Made by a program: the position numbers and the translations under genes
In this document: piece after piece, positions 10,108 to 25,100 of the stretch
Numbering within the stretch: the first letter of the stretch is position 1
How the letters are laid out: each line of letters begins with the position of its first letter
Origin: Acorus gramineus
Lineage: Eukaryota > Streptophyta > Magnoliopsida > Acorales > Acoraceae
DNA length: 64,000 nt
Assembly (NCBI GenBank): GCA_030737835.1
Contig: CM060849.1
Location: forward strand, 11,737,716 to 11,801,715
Reading direction: 5' to 3'
The notes under the pieces: model-generated
Databases searched by the model: none
Told to the model about the DNA's origin: nothing
What the model saw: the letters and a program-made list of their open reading frames with translations, nothing else

Positions 10108-13100
10108 ATGGACGAAAACGACACAGTCAGTTCTCCAAATCAATCATTCCTCACAAATCTTCTTTTCTTTTCGGTTTCTTAGTTTCTTTTTCTTTTTCTT
10201 TTTTAATTAATCTTTCGTTGGCTTCGCAGGAAGATTTCGATTGGGAGGCGGCCGTCAGAGAGATCGACTCCGCCTTCCAACAACAACACTTGCCATCCTC
10301 ATCGACGGCCCCACTAAATCAGGACGATCTTGGCCGTCCGATCACTGCCATCTCTGCTCCCAACCGGGCAAAGCCTGTCGGCGGAGCGAGGCAGTTGAAG
10401 CTCGATGGGTTCCTAGAACGAAAGACGATTCCTTTTGAAGATGGGGGCTTTGGTGGCGGAGATGGTGGGGGTCATGACGGGAGGGTTGGGGTTGATATTG
10501 ATATGGAGGCTGCTAAAACGTGGATTTATCCAGGTTATGATTTGACTGTTTGTTGTTCTTGCGTTTTTGTTTTTGTTTTTGTTTGTTTGTTTTTTTTTTG
10601 CTTGGTTTTCCTTGAATTTTGTTGGTTCAAAGAATCTGGATGAGGTTGGTTGCTTAAGAGCATAAATTCGGGATTTGGGGTAATCATTCGGTAGGGGTTT
10701 TATTCAGTATGGTTCGAATTATTCAGGTAAGGATACAGAAAAAAATTAGGGTTTAAGAATAGTTTATATATATAACTTAAGAATCAAAATATACAAATAC
10801 ACATCATAATCATAAACGCAACATAATACAAAGTAAGAAGTCAAATTTATAGTCATATAAAACATCATATAATGATTATCATTAAATTTAAAAGCAAACA
10901 TCAATGACCAATTGATCATATTTAAAGTCTGATGACACACCCGCACCCACTGGGCTCATACGCAAACACACACTTTGTCACTTCACCTCCTACACACACA
11001 CACAAATCATCAAACATTAACATGCAAAATAAGAATTCACATGTTCAACACAAACCAGCACCCTCATCTATACAGACACCAGATTTGACATGAACACTTC
11101 CTCAAACATCCCTGATGCACTCATGCACTAACCATGATCAATCTCTATACAACCCACAAAGACAGCACCGATATTACAAACCATGATCAATCCCGTTTCG
11201 TCCCAAATTTTATTTACAGATGCCGAATCCCTGGATCTGATGGATCGTCGCCAAGTTCTTTGGCGGGTCCATAGTTCATCGGACTTTCGCGAATATTCAT
11301 GAATAATCTGACAACTTTGTTACTATGCTTTATTGAATATGTCTTGGAAATGTAACTCAGAGTGAGATGGATTTTAGCTTTCTAGTAAATGTGGATGCCG
11401 ACAAATTATGTGGAGCTTTCGGATTGCTTGCTTTGTTTGCGACTAGATAGGTGGAAATGGTGGAAAATTTAAGGGCAAATCATTTTATGAATAGTATAGT
11501 CACAAAGTACTTTGAACTTTTTCAAGTATTCGAAAAAATACTTTGCAGTATTCGAGAAAGTCGTATCAGAAAATGAGAAGTCATTCTTATCATTTGGTGG
11601 ATCCAAGTCCATGGCCGATCTCGGGTTCACTCGGAGCTTTTTCAACCACAGTTGGAGGTGTGATGTACATGCACGGATTTCAAGGGGGTGCCAGACTTCT
11701 CAGTTTGGCAACCACGTGACTTTCTCTTTCTATAGAAGTATAGGAACCAAGGTGTGATAAAGGTGCTCGAAAGAGGATTGGTATTATTTTAAAATGATCT
11801 TCATATATTTTTTATTAATAAAAACACAAAATTGCACGTACTCTATGCAGTATCTCAACCGCACGCAAACTGCATATCGCATTTTCGAACACTGGTACTT
11901 TGATTGGACACCTTCCTGTACCCATCAGCTCAAAATGTACTTTTGTCTGTTGAATTGTGTGTTTGTCACATACAAAATCCATGTGTATATTTAATTTAGT
12001 TGTTTTTATGAGATTCTTTATATTATAGAAAATAATCCTGATTGTCCTGCATCCTTCATACACAACGTAATTTTTTTCACATGTAATTCTCACACTTTAC
12101 AAAATACATCTAGAAAATAGTTTAATTATCTATGTACTTTTAGCATATTTATTCTGTATAATTTAAAATGTACAAGTGCTTGTCAAATATCTGCCATATA
12201 TGAACTTTGTGACTATGATGACTAAAAAAATAATTATCCTCGCACCAGCACAGAGAATGCCTCAGGATTTGATGAGCCCCTTCATACATGTTTTCAAGAT
12301 ACGGTTAACACGTTTCTCGTCAACCAAACTGTTTAACATACTGCTGGGATGAATGATTGAGTGATTTTGGCTTGTATACTCCGTCTGCAACCCTCCATAA
12401 TGCTTTACCTGCTTCCCATAGCTGTTCTAAGAAGTTGAAGTTAGTATTCAGCCTTGTGGCATGTTTCAGATGCTGCGGTAGATTTATTGACATGTTACAA
12501 GTACAAAATAGAGGTACCCTAACAATGAAGTTGGTGAATGGTGTTACTTCTTTAGTGCTTAATACCCTATAACAAAATGAAATTTATTCATTGTCAAAAG
12601 AAAATAGCACAATTGAGCTCCCCCTGTAGATGAAAGAATGCACAGCAACAGAGGCATCCTCTATCATTTTTTTATTATTTATGTTTGCTGAGTGGTTTCC
12701 ATTTAATTTCCTTTCTGATTGAAATAAATTTGAATGATTTTTTTGTTTGAAATTATGAGGGGAAAGGGTTTATATGGAGGTCCATTAAACCTAGCCACTA
12801 ACCTAACAATCCTTCATCTTGCCTATTTTCTTGCCTTTGGGCATGGCCCCTCTCCCATCTCACATATTCCATTGGCATCAATAGCATAAGGTGGCTCCAA
12901 TTCTCAAGTTTTTGGAAGCAAACGTGGGTTGAAAAAAAAAGAAGAAAAGTATGACAAGGAAGAGAGAAATGGAACCTGATTATAGGAAAATCTATTCATT
13001 ATTGATCGATCTGGTTAGGCCAGTATTTACAAAATTTCAAGTGATTTACCTTCGATCATAAAATAGTTTGCCCTTGGTTTTGCTTATATTTATAGAAATG

Positions 13101-16100
13101 TATTTGCAAATAAAGGAAATCAAACTCTTCACATGATATATGATGGTTGAGTGATGACAAGGTTCATTAAGGATTGGGGTCTATTATGCGTGACGGCCAG
13201 TAGGGTTGAATATGTTTGGGGGGGTGGGAGGGGGTTCATTATTGAGAAGTGACCGGAGGGTAGGACTGGACCAACATCAGCAGATACATGTTCTGCTGGT
13301 TACAGTCTTGGTCATGGTTATTTTCCTCTTCCTTCTCCTGTTCCTATTCTTCCTCAACCTTGTACTATGATAATTCAATGAAATCGTGGTAGATCATTTA
13401 CCTTTTTAGTTCTTACAAAAAAAAGACGGTTGATGATGTCCCTTGTATTGCATACATCGGGTGCATAATAGTCAAATCTGAAAATAGTATGAGTATTTCT
13501 GAAACTATTGAAATCTCTACCTTGCTGCACAATCACTTTTGCGTATTTTGCCTATCATTTTACACTGTAGATTTTTTTTCCTGTCAATTTTCTGCAGTTA
13601 ACATTCCACTTCGCCAGTACCAATTGTCCATCGCCAAAACTTCTTTATTTTCAAATACATTGGTTGCATTGCCTACGGGACTTGGGAAAACGCTCATTGC
13701 TGCAGTTGTGATGTATAACTACTTCAGGTGGTTTCCAGAAGGTAATGATCCCTTTTTTTTATTGAGACTTGGGAAAGCCTTTAGTCATTGATCTCTCTTT
13801 TCTTGTGGACAAGGTAGGATGTATCCCAAAATATTTATATTAAGTTGGTAAGTCATTGGTTTCTTGTTCAAAATTAAAATGCAAATTAGCTTTGTTTATC
13901 ACTTTAAATAAATGTTCTTTTTAATTCTCAGAAATTTCGTATTAAAAATCTTCAAAGATTTATTTGGTATGTCTTCTATTGAAGCTTGTGTGGCTATATT
14001 TTAAATCAATTTAAATTTTGTCAGGAAAAATTGTCTTCTCTGCTCCATCACGGCCTCTTGTCATCCAACAGATTGAAGCATGCCACAATATTGTTGGAAT
14101 ATCTCAGGTATTGGAATCATTTCTGTTCAAGGAGAATTGTATTACAACATGTGCTTAACCTTTTATGTGAACTTATTCATCTCTTTATGACTGTCCTTTT
14201 TTTGAGGTGATAGTGATTAAACTGATTGCAGGAATGGACAATTGACATGACAGGTCTCTTGAGCCCTTCAAAGCGGGCATGCCATTGGAAAACAAAAAGA
14301 ATCTTCTTTGTTACTCCACAAGTTTTTGAAAAAGATATCCAGTCAGGTGATGTGGCTGATCTTTGTGTCTCAGCTTCTGTGTTAAGTGAATTTCTTTGAC
14401 CATAGTGTGATTGGTATGGTTAGGAAGAGTGATTTCACCAGTTTATTGAGTAACATTATCTGATGGTTGTTTTGCAAATACTCACTTTTTTTTATACAGT
14501 TATGCACATTTCGGGGATTATGTTGTTCTTTTAACTGAATATTTTAATGTAATCCTGAGGTTATAATCCAACACAACATCAATTAAAAGCTATCACTAAA
14601 ATTTGTGCAACCTCAATGAAATGAGGCATTCCAGCCTATGTAACACGAATTTTGGTCAACAGGTGCTAAGGCCTGCTTTGTTTATCCTATCTTCCATACC
14701 ATTGTCTGAGTTTATAGTTTTCCTTTTTGTTATTGATATTATTGCCTTATGCTGGAGATTTTGGTGAGATGATATTTGTTTCTAGTGGCCATCAAGTTTG
14801 AATTTAACAGACTTACCAAAAAATTGATTTTTACCTTTAATTTTTTTTAAAATTAGATATTGAGTTACACAAGTATTGGACTTGTCCTTGGCTTCCTTGC
14901 TTAGAAAACCATGAAGATAACTGCACCCGTGACTTTTTTTTTCCCTTTGGAAATTTGATAAATTTTCCTTCATGCTGTGAAGTAATTTAATGAATTCTTT
15001 AAGAGAAATATCAACTCAGTGGAATTTGGCATGAGTCTTAATAACACATGATAATAAGTTTTAATACATGCGATATGCATTTTAGAGGTCTTGAATTACG
15101 AACAACATTTACAAAAAGGTTCCTATGTTAATGGGTAAGCCTGTCAATCAGACGGATACGGATCGGATATGCCAATATCCATATCCTAACTTTCGGATTC
15201 GGATACGGATATTAATTTTTGGATTCGGATCCCTTCGGATACGGATCGGATACGGATATTTTTCGGATAATTGACATGTTTGAATATTAACATTAATTTG
15301 GATAATCAAGTGATATTTTAGAGAGACATTAAAATTAAAATTAAGATTTTAAGGCTTATTATCTCTTTCAAATATCATACATTGAAAATTTAATAGTATT
15401 ATAATATATTATCATTGTGATTAATCATACAAGATAACAATATGGACAATATATAATACAAATATATATATATTTATAATATATGTCGGATACGGATATT
15501 TTTCGGATCAGATTCGGATTTTTTCGGATAATTTACAGGCTTATTAATAGGTACCCTTTGGCAATGATATATTGTCTAGTACACTCATGGTATAAAGTTG
15601 AAATGATATTCTAATTCCATTTGGAAACAATGATGTTTGGAATATATCTCTGTTATTAGAATAACATTTTTTATTCTCCAACAGTGATTTTACTAGTCCA
15701 CCTAGGAGATTGATTATGATTTATACCATTTTTCACTCATGATAAAATAAATACCCTTACATAAAATATTAATAAAAAATAGGTCCATTATTCACTCATC
15801 TCCTCTTATATTACCACACATTTCAATTATTGATAATTCTTTTTTTGTTTTTTTTGTTTATAAAAGGTTGGATCATTCATGATACAATGGTGCCCCTTAT
15901 TAAAAGGGAGACTATGAATCTCCAAACAAGAATAAAAACAGCGAAAATAAAATATTAAATCGAGGCAACAATAGAATCAAGAATCCCAAATCCAATATAT
16001 TAGGATCTACCACCCTTTCCAATTGAAACCCATGATCTTGTGAATTCTGAATCTTCACCAAGGAGGGTCATAACCCAAGCCTGGAGGGTTTTTGTGATCG

Positions 16101-19100
16101 CCGCCCAAACATTCTCCTCATATATTCTTTTCCTTTGAAATATTTTCTCATCCGTGCAAGCCAAATTCCCCAACAAATTGCATGGGGTACAAGATCTTGG
16201 GATTTTGCCTTATTGCTACTTTCTCCTCTTTTCCTTCTCTTTCTAAACCGGTCACACATACTTTCAAAATTAATGAATTGGCAACGCTATCCAAGGTCCA
16301 TTCTGTATTTGGGGGGCAGGCTAACCAATAAGGAGTAGCTTTTGGTTTCACGCTCTTAGGGCCATGTTCTAACTCCTTCTAGATTTCTCGTCTATAGGGG
16401 TTGGACATGGTCTCTCTTTCTTTATTACGTTGTTTTGTTTTGTTTTATTAGGGCATTTTCCTTTTTAATTATAATAAAATTGGGTGAATGCTTTCCATTT
16501 AATTAAAAAAAAGGGTCACCCCCTCCTTCAATATACAGTCTACACTCTTCGTCCTCACCTCATAAATGATATTTCCATCATTCACCCGTTTAATACAATT
16601 TGCTTTTGTAAGGATTTGGAGAGCGACCACATGAAACACCTATCCTTCAACGATGAGCTAATACCCCAATTTGGTTGGAAAATGAGAGGTCATACAAGAA
16701 GGATCTGCATTGAGTCTTCTATAGAATGATTTCTCAAGGTAACAATATTGAGGAGAGCACTTTTAAACAACCGTGTCCTAAACTTCAGTTAGTCTAACTT
16801 TGGTTATAAAATAGGAAAGAAGTCCTCTTCTTCCAAGTCTAGGTGCTTGTTGTAAAGAGATGCTAAAATGTCAGTAAAAGATAATTTGGTATTTTAAAGA
16901 GTACTGATTATATCAAGTGATAGTCAAAGATAAAAATGGTTTATAAAAATGGCTTATTAAGTTTCCAAAGATAAAATTTGGTTAAGTCCATCATTATTAT
17001 CATACCCTACTTTGTTATATAGCCAAACAACTCTTAACCCGCTCCCAAGGGGATTAGTGTCTTGAATCTTGATATATGACTTCTAAACTACAGGCAAATT
17101 ATGGATCATCACCTTGCCTATTAATTATAAGATGATCTTAGTAAATTTTTCAAGATTGTTTGAGTGACAAAGTGCATCTCTCTGTCTCCAAAAAACCAAT
17201 ATTTTCATAAAGATACGTATAGGCTTGAGACTTGAACTCGAGACCTCTTGTTGTGAGCTCTGTTGTCAACCATTGATCTGTGAGTCAATCCCAGACATAT
17301 AGCAATTTGATCCCTGAAAAACTTGTGTATTTTAAAAGTTCCAGTTTTGATGGACTGTTTTTTTCAAATTGCCATTCCTAAGGTATTCCTAAGGAGGTAC
17401 CTAAATGACATGCATCGCATTGCCAATCCACTCATGAAAAGTAACCTCAAGTTATTGAGGATCATGCTTTCATCCATAAATTCGACCCCGATTTAGTGGA
17501 ACGAATTTCTGGTTATATGTGCTTATGGGTATCAAATGGTCTTTTTAAAAAAGATAAAGATAGGAACTTCTTATTAATAATGACGCCCCTCAAGCAAAAT
17601 GGAGACAAGGGATTTCCGAAACAAAAAGGATAAAAAAAAAAAGAAAAGAAGAGGGGAGGGGGGAGGATTACGAAGGGGATACCCTCATCCCCTTAGAACC
17701 CATTCTCTAATTAAAACGGATCCCCAAATTCGTAGAAAGTTGAAACCCTTTAATTGCCGTCCAAATGTTTTTCATGTAGATCTTCCTTTTTGAAAGACCT
17801 TCATTACTCTCTAACCATAAGCTCCAACACACCACACGTGGAATGATCCCTAAACAGTTTGTATCCACATATACGGTTCGTATATTGCAGTCCTAATAGA
17901 ATCCATTTTCACCTTCCATCCCTTGTTCTTTGTTTATACTTTATAGACTATGCATTGTAAATCCAGTTATGGTAATGTGATAGTAAATTATCTATTAGAT
18001 CCGGGTCAGTGGTGAAGTTCAAGATTCCAGGCTTCCAACAGATCTAAAAGTGTGCATATGTTGTTCTGAAGGAAGCCAATACATTGTATTTGATGATTAT
18101 GTAGTATGCGTCCACTGATTCCACTTATACAAATGTCAGTTTGTCCACGTGTTTCCAAATCTATATTATTGTCATTCCTCTAGGATCTTTCTAATAGAGG
18201 TAGACAATTCTACCGTGATTCATTAAAATAAAGCGGTACAATATGTCAGAAAGAAAATAAAGTACATTGCAACCCACAAGCTCTACTGCCAATAGTAGCA
18301 GAGTTAGGATGAAAAGAAAGTTGCTTGTTTACTAAACTTTGGTGAGGATCTGTCTTTAAAAAATAAAGAATTTTCACATTGAATTGTTTGTTTTCACTAA
18401 CTGAGAATGAGAAAAAGCAATAAAGCATGCCATATTTACTGGGATCATTCCAGGATCTTTTACACATAAGCAACTTGAATCTTCAAAACTGGAAGTCAAA
18501 TGATCGTGAGACTCTACATGTGATTTTCTAAATTATTAAATTACACAAATGGCGATATAATGAGCAGTAGTTCTAGGAAAATGTGATTTCCAAACAGAAG
18601 TGTTCCTTTTGTCTGTTCTAGATAGGAAAATGAATGCATATTAATCATTGCTTTAATTTGATTGTGGTCAATGAGCTGGGAAAACATAGAATAATACTGG
18701 GAGAACTGAAAATGAGTCTTCTTTCTAAGAGACCCCAATGTTATTCTCTAGCATTTTGCTTGGTATTAGTACCATGTATTTATCAATTTTTAAAGAATCT
18801 AGGATTAATATTTTTTAGGTGTGTGTGTGCGTGCGCGAGTTCTAATTGATTACAATTGTTTGTTAATCTTTTTGCTAAACTTTACTTGCTTGATGTTTTA
18901 CTTCAGGAATATGTTTGGCAAACCAATTGGTCTGCTTGGTTATTGATGAAGCTCATCGGGCTATGGGAAATTATTCATACTGTGTTGCAGTTCGTGAGGC
19001 TTGTACCATATGCTTCTTCCAGGAATCCTTTAAAAAATATTCTTGTTTGTCTTCTCAGACATCTATCTCATTGACTTATTAATTTTCACTTTCTGCTGGG

Positions 19101-22100
19101 CTCCCTATTTGCAGTTATTGGCGATGCAACTGCAGCTAAGAATTTTGGCTCTAACTGCGACACCAGGATGTAAGTATTGTATCTTTATGATGGATATAAG
19201 ATGGCTTATAAAACATCTGAAAATCCTTGAATTGCTTGTGATTCTTAGCAAAATATCCAACAATTCAGAATGTTATCCACAACTTGAACATTTCAACTCT
19301 TGAATATCGAGATGAAAGTGATCATGAACATCTGAAAATCCTTGAATTGCTTGTGATTCTCTTCTCAGCAAAACATCGAACAATTCAGAATGTCATTGAC
19401 AACTTGAATATTTCAACTCTTGAATATCGAGATGAAACTGATCATGATGTCAACCAATATGTACAGAACCGGAAAGTGGAACTTATAGAGGTAAATGTTG
19501 CCTACAGGTGTGTGTGTGTTGATATATTTCCATTTGTTTATTTAAAAAGTTTACTTGCATACAATGCTAGGTTCCAATGGGAAACGAAGCGGTTGAAATA
19601 AATAATCTGCTGTTGGAAGTTGCCCATTCACTTGCAAAAAGACCGTGCATGATCGGGGTTCTGTATAACAGAGACTTCATGACTGTATGTTTTTGACATC
19701 TTTGCATTTTTTGAAGAATAATTTCTATGTGATATTATATCATTGATATTCTTTGTTAGAAAGGTTTTGGCAAGGCCAAGACTCTTTGCACAAAACCAGC
19801 AGCTAATTAATCTGGTGGATCAGCTCTCAGATTTAGGACCAAGCTTTACCTATCTCAGGCAAAGCTTGGAACTTGGGTCAGTTTTATAATCATGCTGGTC
19901 AGGCCATGGTGGGCCTGCAGTTGCCTGATTGACATTTGTGTTTATTACTAGTCTAAGCCTTTAATGATGATGACCCTTCATGTTACATTAACCATAGTTA
20001 AAAGAAGTCTGATTTAGTTGGGTAATCTGTTTGGTGTGAACATCGATTTATTGATGGATTAATTCATTCTCCTTTTTTTTATTTCCATTTTATGAATATT
20101 TAAGAAATAGAGGGAACAGTTGTAGTGTGATTTTCTTTGTGTTCAAAATCACTAAATAACTAACTATGAACAAGTGTAGAAAGTTAAAAGAAAAATTCTT
20201 TAAAAATTATGGAAAAATAAAAGAAAAGAATGCCTCCACCTCTTGTCTCCACAAAAATATTTGCAATCAGTTAAGGTCGATGGTTAGAGTCATCCCACTA
20301 CCTGGGGTCGATGGTTTCAATCTGCCTGTCATTTGGATATTTACTGCACCGCCTTCAAGGCTTGGTCAAAATGTATGAATGGATAATTTTTTCCTTGGGT
20401 TGACCAGATTGATGGTTGTTAGAAATTGACCACCTCTAGCCCAATGGGTTCCCAAACTCAATTGCCTCATGCAGCAACTCTTGCTACTCAAAACAACTCA
20501 ATCCTAATTCACCCTATTTTCTCTTGATTTAAATCTTCAGTTGAAACTAATATCGAATGGGAGATATATTCAACAACTTCAAAAACAATAAAATCCTAAA
20601 ATGTTATAACCCAACAACTTTCTAGAAGGATACAACACATTCTTGCAGTTGTGTTGTTGTGACTGGTCTGTAGGTCAATGGTTTTGTGGCTGTAACCACT
20701 CTTCTCGACAGTTCTTGCTTTTTAGTCACAGCCTTGTTGCCTCAACCGATGGCTCTATGCCAATAGTTTCCTTTCTGCTGCTACTGTTTTCTCTTTCCGC
20801 TGTGTGCTGCATCTGGGCTTGGACCTTGGTTCAGTTCGAGGTTGATTTGGTCATTGACTGAGTCATGGAATTTGTTGGCCTTTAATAAAATTTAAATAAA
20901 AAATGAAAGAGCAAGCTATATGATATCAAGAAGGGATTGGATATGGAGCAATCAGAAGGCTCCTCCACAAGATTCGTGTAGTGTTGGAAAGTAAAAGCCT
21001 CTGATTATCCCATAGCTAAAGGATTTCTACGGATTTCCGTGTTAGCTGCTGTTTCCAATGCTTGGATTTGTGATTACATCCAGAGAGAGCAATTTGGGGA
21101 TAGTTTGGTATTGAAAAATTAGAAGAAACCTCCTTTGGTACCCTGAGAAAGTGGAATATATTGAGCTATCTGAGGAACTAGATAAGATGGGAACACCACG
21201 GGGAGGTGACTTAAGAATCTGGGAGTTTGACAAAAAGTGACCCTTTCATCACCAGATCCTATATTGATTTCATTGTTGATAGTGGTAGATTGACTTTCTG
21301 TGATGCCATTTGGAGTGATCAACTCTACAAAGCAGGGCTTCTTGTGGTCAATTTTTGCATATAGCAATACTTGCCAGAGAATCATAAGAGAGGATGATAA
21401 TTATTGGCCTTGAGATGTACACTGCCTTGTCACATTATGGAAGGAGCTAACCACCTCCTCATCTGATAGCTCTGGTTCACTTTAATTCGGATGTGTATTG
21501 CACCAATGGGGGTGTAATGAGAAATGCCTTCTGATGTTTTTTATATGTGGAGTGCGTTGGGACCTGCTCTACAATTCAGAGGAACTCAATAAGTTGTAGG
21601 TTCTTTTGGTTTTAGTTGCTAATTGCTATGTGTTGGTCTATCTGTTTAGGTATGAAAAACATAATATTCTACATATCTATGACAATTCTAAGAAACTGGT
21701 TGATGTATAAAATCAAGTTTTGGAGCTTGTGAAAAGTTTTGTTTATTGAAGGGGTAGAGGGGAAACCAAATTTGTCACTTATGCGGGCCTTGTTGATTGG
21801 GGTCTTTGATATCTTCTCTCAATCTTGATCCTGTTGCATGAGTTTTGTATTCTGGATTAGAAGGTGAGGCATTTGTGTAATTGTGTCCCCTCCATGCAGG
21901 AGCTTGCTCCTCATTTAGCAGTAAAAGTACCGGTGGTGTACTCCCACCTTTCCTCATGGAAAAAGTTCGACATTTTTTTTTACTACAGTCTCCCTGATGT
22001 CAAATCTTTATAGGAGAGGGATCAGAGTTCGTGGGAGGCCAGTTGATGCCTAAGGGAGGACCTCTGATAATCGTTGGTCAAGAATTAGTGGGTAGGGGTT

Positions 22101-25100
22101 TCTTGTTGGCTATATAGCTGAAGCTCCTGGAACAAAGAACAACTATTTTGATTTGCCTAGACTTTTTGGGAGTATCTGCACAATGAGTTATAGACGCAAT
22201 TCAATAAACTCAATAATGCAACTCAGGCTCACACATACTCATTGTTCTCGAACAAAACTGCACACAAAATCCTATCACATTACCTAAGATATTATAGTAA
22301 TCTATGCATTGAATTTCATAACCAGTGCAACACACACAATCAGAATTCGTGATCTAATTTAAGGATCATATACTTCTTTTCCAAGTCGCATGCAAACACT
22401 TTTGATAAAATAAGGAGATTGATATTTGTATCTACAAGTTAGACAGTGATGATTGTACATATTGGGCGGTGCAGTTTTGCCAGCCAATGTTTTAAATATC
22501 ATAAAATTGATACATCGATCAGGTCCCCAATTTATATATCTATCAATATATCGGTTGGGGAATTAAAAAAAAATGGAATCCTGGTGATGTGGGGTTGCAT
22601 GAGAACCTGATTTCTTTTAAACATAGCTTATTTTATTAAACGTGTATTATTTTCAGTTGAGTCCATGCGAGTTGCTTAACGCGAGAGACAAATTTCGCCA
22701 AGCACCTCCACAAAGTCTTCTTCAGACAAAATATGGAGAAGTAGAAGGAATATTTGCATCTCTTATTACCCTGTGTCATATCCGTAAGCTACTTTCAAGC
22801 CATGGCATAAAGCCAGCATATGAGATGCTTGAGGAGAAACTGAAACAAGGGTATAAATTGTATCTGCTCCACATCTATTCTTTATACCTGAAGTATTTAC
22901 TCAGTTAAATTGTTGGAATTTATTGTCGTTCTTTGCTTTTTTATATGTATATTCTCATGCTTATTTCCTTTTTTTTATTTTGTGTGACCTATATGGATGT
23001 TTTTTTTCATGTAATTGAATGCCATTGTCTATTGTAGTCTTTTCCTATTGCTTTTTCTTGAAACAAGGAGCATGATTTGATTTTGTTTTACACCTTGTCC
23101 TTTTCCATTGGGATATTAGATTTTGATATTTAAAATACATTGAATATATTCTAGCTCATGGCATGGTAAATCATGAAATTCTAGTAAACTTTTCTCGCAT
23201 GTTTCATGTGGGCTATTAGAAAACATTTCCCATTTGTGAGAATTAGGACCGTACGAACAGGAAAGGAGTTTCCAAGTTTAGTATGAGCAGCAACAGGAGT
23301 AGATAGCAGGAGAATATATGTTAGGCAACAAGTATAACTCAATTGGAGGAGGTTTCTATAAAAGTAGAAACCTAGAAGCATAGCAACAATGAGTGGGGGG
23401 AAGTTGACTCAATGATTATATTCCCACTTTAGTTGGAAAATAATGGCTGAAGCAGAGGACCATGATCAAGAAAAGAAGTTTTAGGGTTTTGCATGACAGG
23501 ATAGGGGTGGGATAAAACCTCCACAGTTTTAAGGCAACGATGAGGGAGTTACACGTGAGTAGTAGGAAAAATAATGGGAAAAAAACTTTTAACAATTGTT
23601 GTTATTTGAGGTTTGACAGTTTTGGATGATATCTAAATATTATGGCCAGTTAGTATCCATGAACCACATAAAAAAGGAAGGAACCTCCTAATTCCAATGT
23701 GCTTTTTGTTGTAAAAAGTGAATAAGATGTGGATAATGATTTATAAAATGTGAAAAAATGATTTGGCATATGGGCCCTTGATTTGCAAGAGGTGATGACA
23801 TGACAGGTGTTTTGGTATATGAGCCCTCCTTATACCAGTGGAATAGACTGAGTGGAATAACATAATTTCATAGGAGACCTGGAATACCAATACCAGCTTA
23901 TTCCCCTATATCATGGCATAGCTACACTTACCTATTTTTGCAAACAGACAGGTTTTTTGGGCTTATTCACCCTTATTCCACCCTATTCCACATCTATATT
24001 TCTACCTGCTAAAAGTAATTGTTATGATTGATAAGTCTCTTGATGCGCCATCATTATAAATTTGGGCCCCATAAATATGGTCCTTCCCTGAATAATTTTG
24101 ACTTTTTTTCAGTTGGTGCCACTGTCCACTTTTTCAAAAAAAGAGAGTATATTTTCACTCTTTCATTCACAAGTTATAATGATTCTAAGAATGAACAGTT
24201 TTCATCTCCTCTATCTTTTTATTTTTATATGTTCTTTATTCAATTGGTATTTGGTAATGACTATCTCGAGTTTCTCTGTGTTTCATGGGACACCAACTTA
24301 TTCTAGTTGGTCACATCAATTAGTTATGATGTTGGACATGGAAAACTCCCACCATAAATTGCTTCCTTCTCAATCATCTGGGTGGGTGGCCAAAACTTTG
24401 ATGGACTGATATCTTAGTGATATTGGTCCAAGATGATAAATAAAAAATTATAAAAAAAACTGTTGACATGTTTCTAATTGACTGATATTTTGTCAAAACC
24501 TTGATCACCTTCTCAGAATGTCAGCCAATATTTGTTTAATGGAAAATCAAACAAAGTGTCATACATATTTGTAGTCTATGTGACTGCTTAAATGAACCGT
24601 CCATCAATAAAATATTTTGTCATATATTAAGTAGATTGTTTGGATGTGAGTACAACATTATGCAATGCCTAGTTTTTGGCCTGTTACCATTCTAACTAGC
24701 ATCCAATTCCTTAATCTCATCATTTTTCTGGATGTTTGGATAATTTTATTTAAACTACATATGTTGTTTGAGACTTTTATTTGAAACTGGATTGTTAGAA
24801 CAATCTATAATTTAACACACATCATTTGATATTCTGTAATCTAGTTGGGGAACTGTTGCAAATGGAATCATTTGAATTTTTTTTATTTTTTTTTGTCTTA
24901 GTGAAAATAAGAGTTAACAGAGTGTAGTGTGCTGAAAAAGAGCTATGATGGTTTCCATCAAGTGAAATACATTAAAGTCCAACTACATGGATAATGAAAT
25001 TTTAATTGAGTTCATCCTATAAAGAGAAGTCACGGTTGATTTTTACTTGATATATCTGGCCAATAAATGGATGATGTTCAAAATCTTAAAGTTTCATGCA

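Larger units (their letters stand above)
14347..18906. other. FANCM intron 5, filled with transposon remnants
   Basis: A 4.56 kb intron between the EKDIQS and DEAH-box exons. It holds a hAT-like MITE (15136–15543), a LINE tail (15840–16400) and a SINE-like copy (17224–17281). The rest is AT-rich and unremarkable. Confidence 0.6.

Noticed and set aside
12357..12572. 71-codon ORF in FANCM intron 2
   Set aside because: No similarity to the FANCM frame and no usable splice sites that keep phase.
18999..19080. Extension of FANCM exon 6 past GAG
   Set aside because: The frame reaches a stop near 19080, and GT sites before it give the wrong phase for the next exon.
20273..20330. Possible third SINE or tRNA promoter pair
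   Set aside because: The B-box-like GGTTTCAATCTGCC is weak, and the sequence does not match the other two copies.
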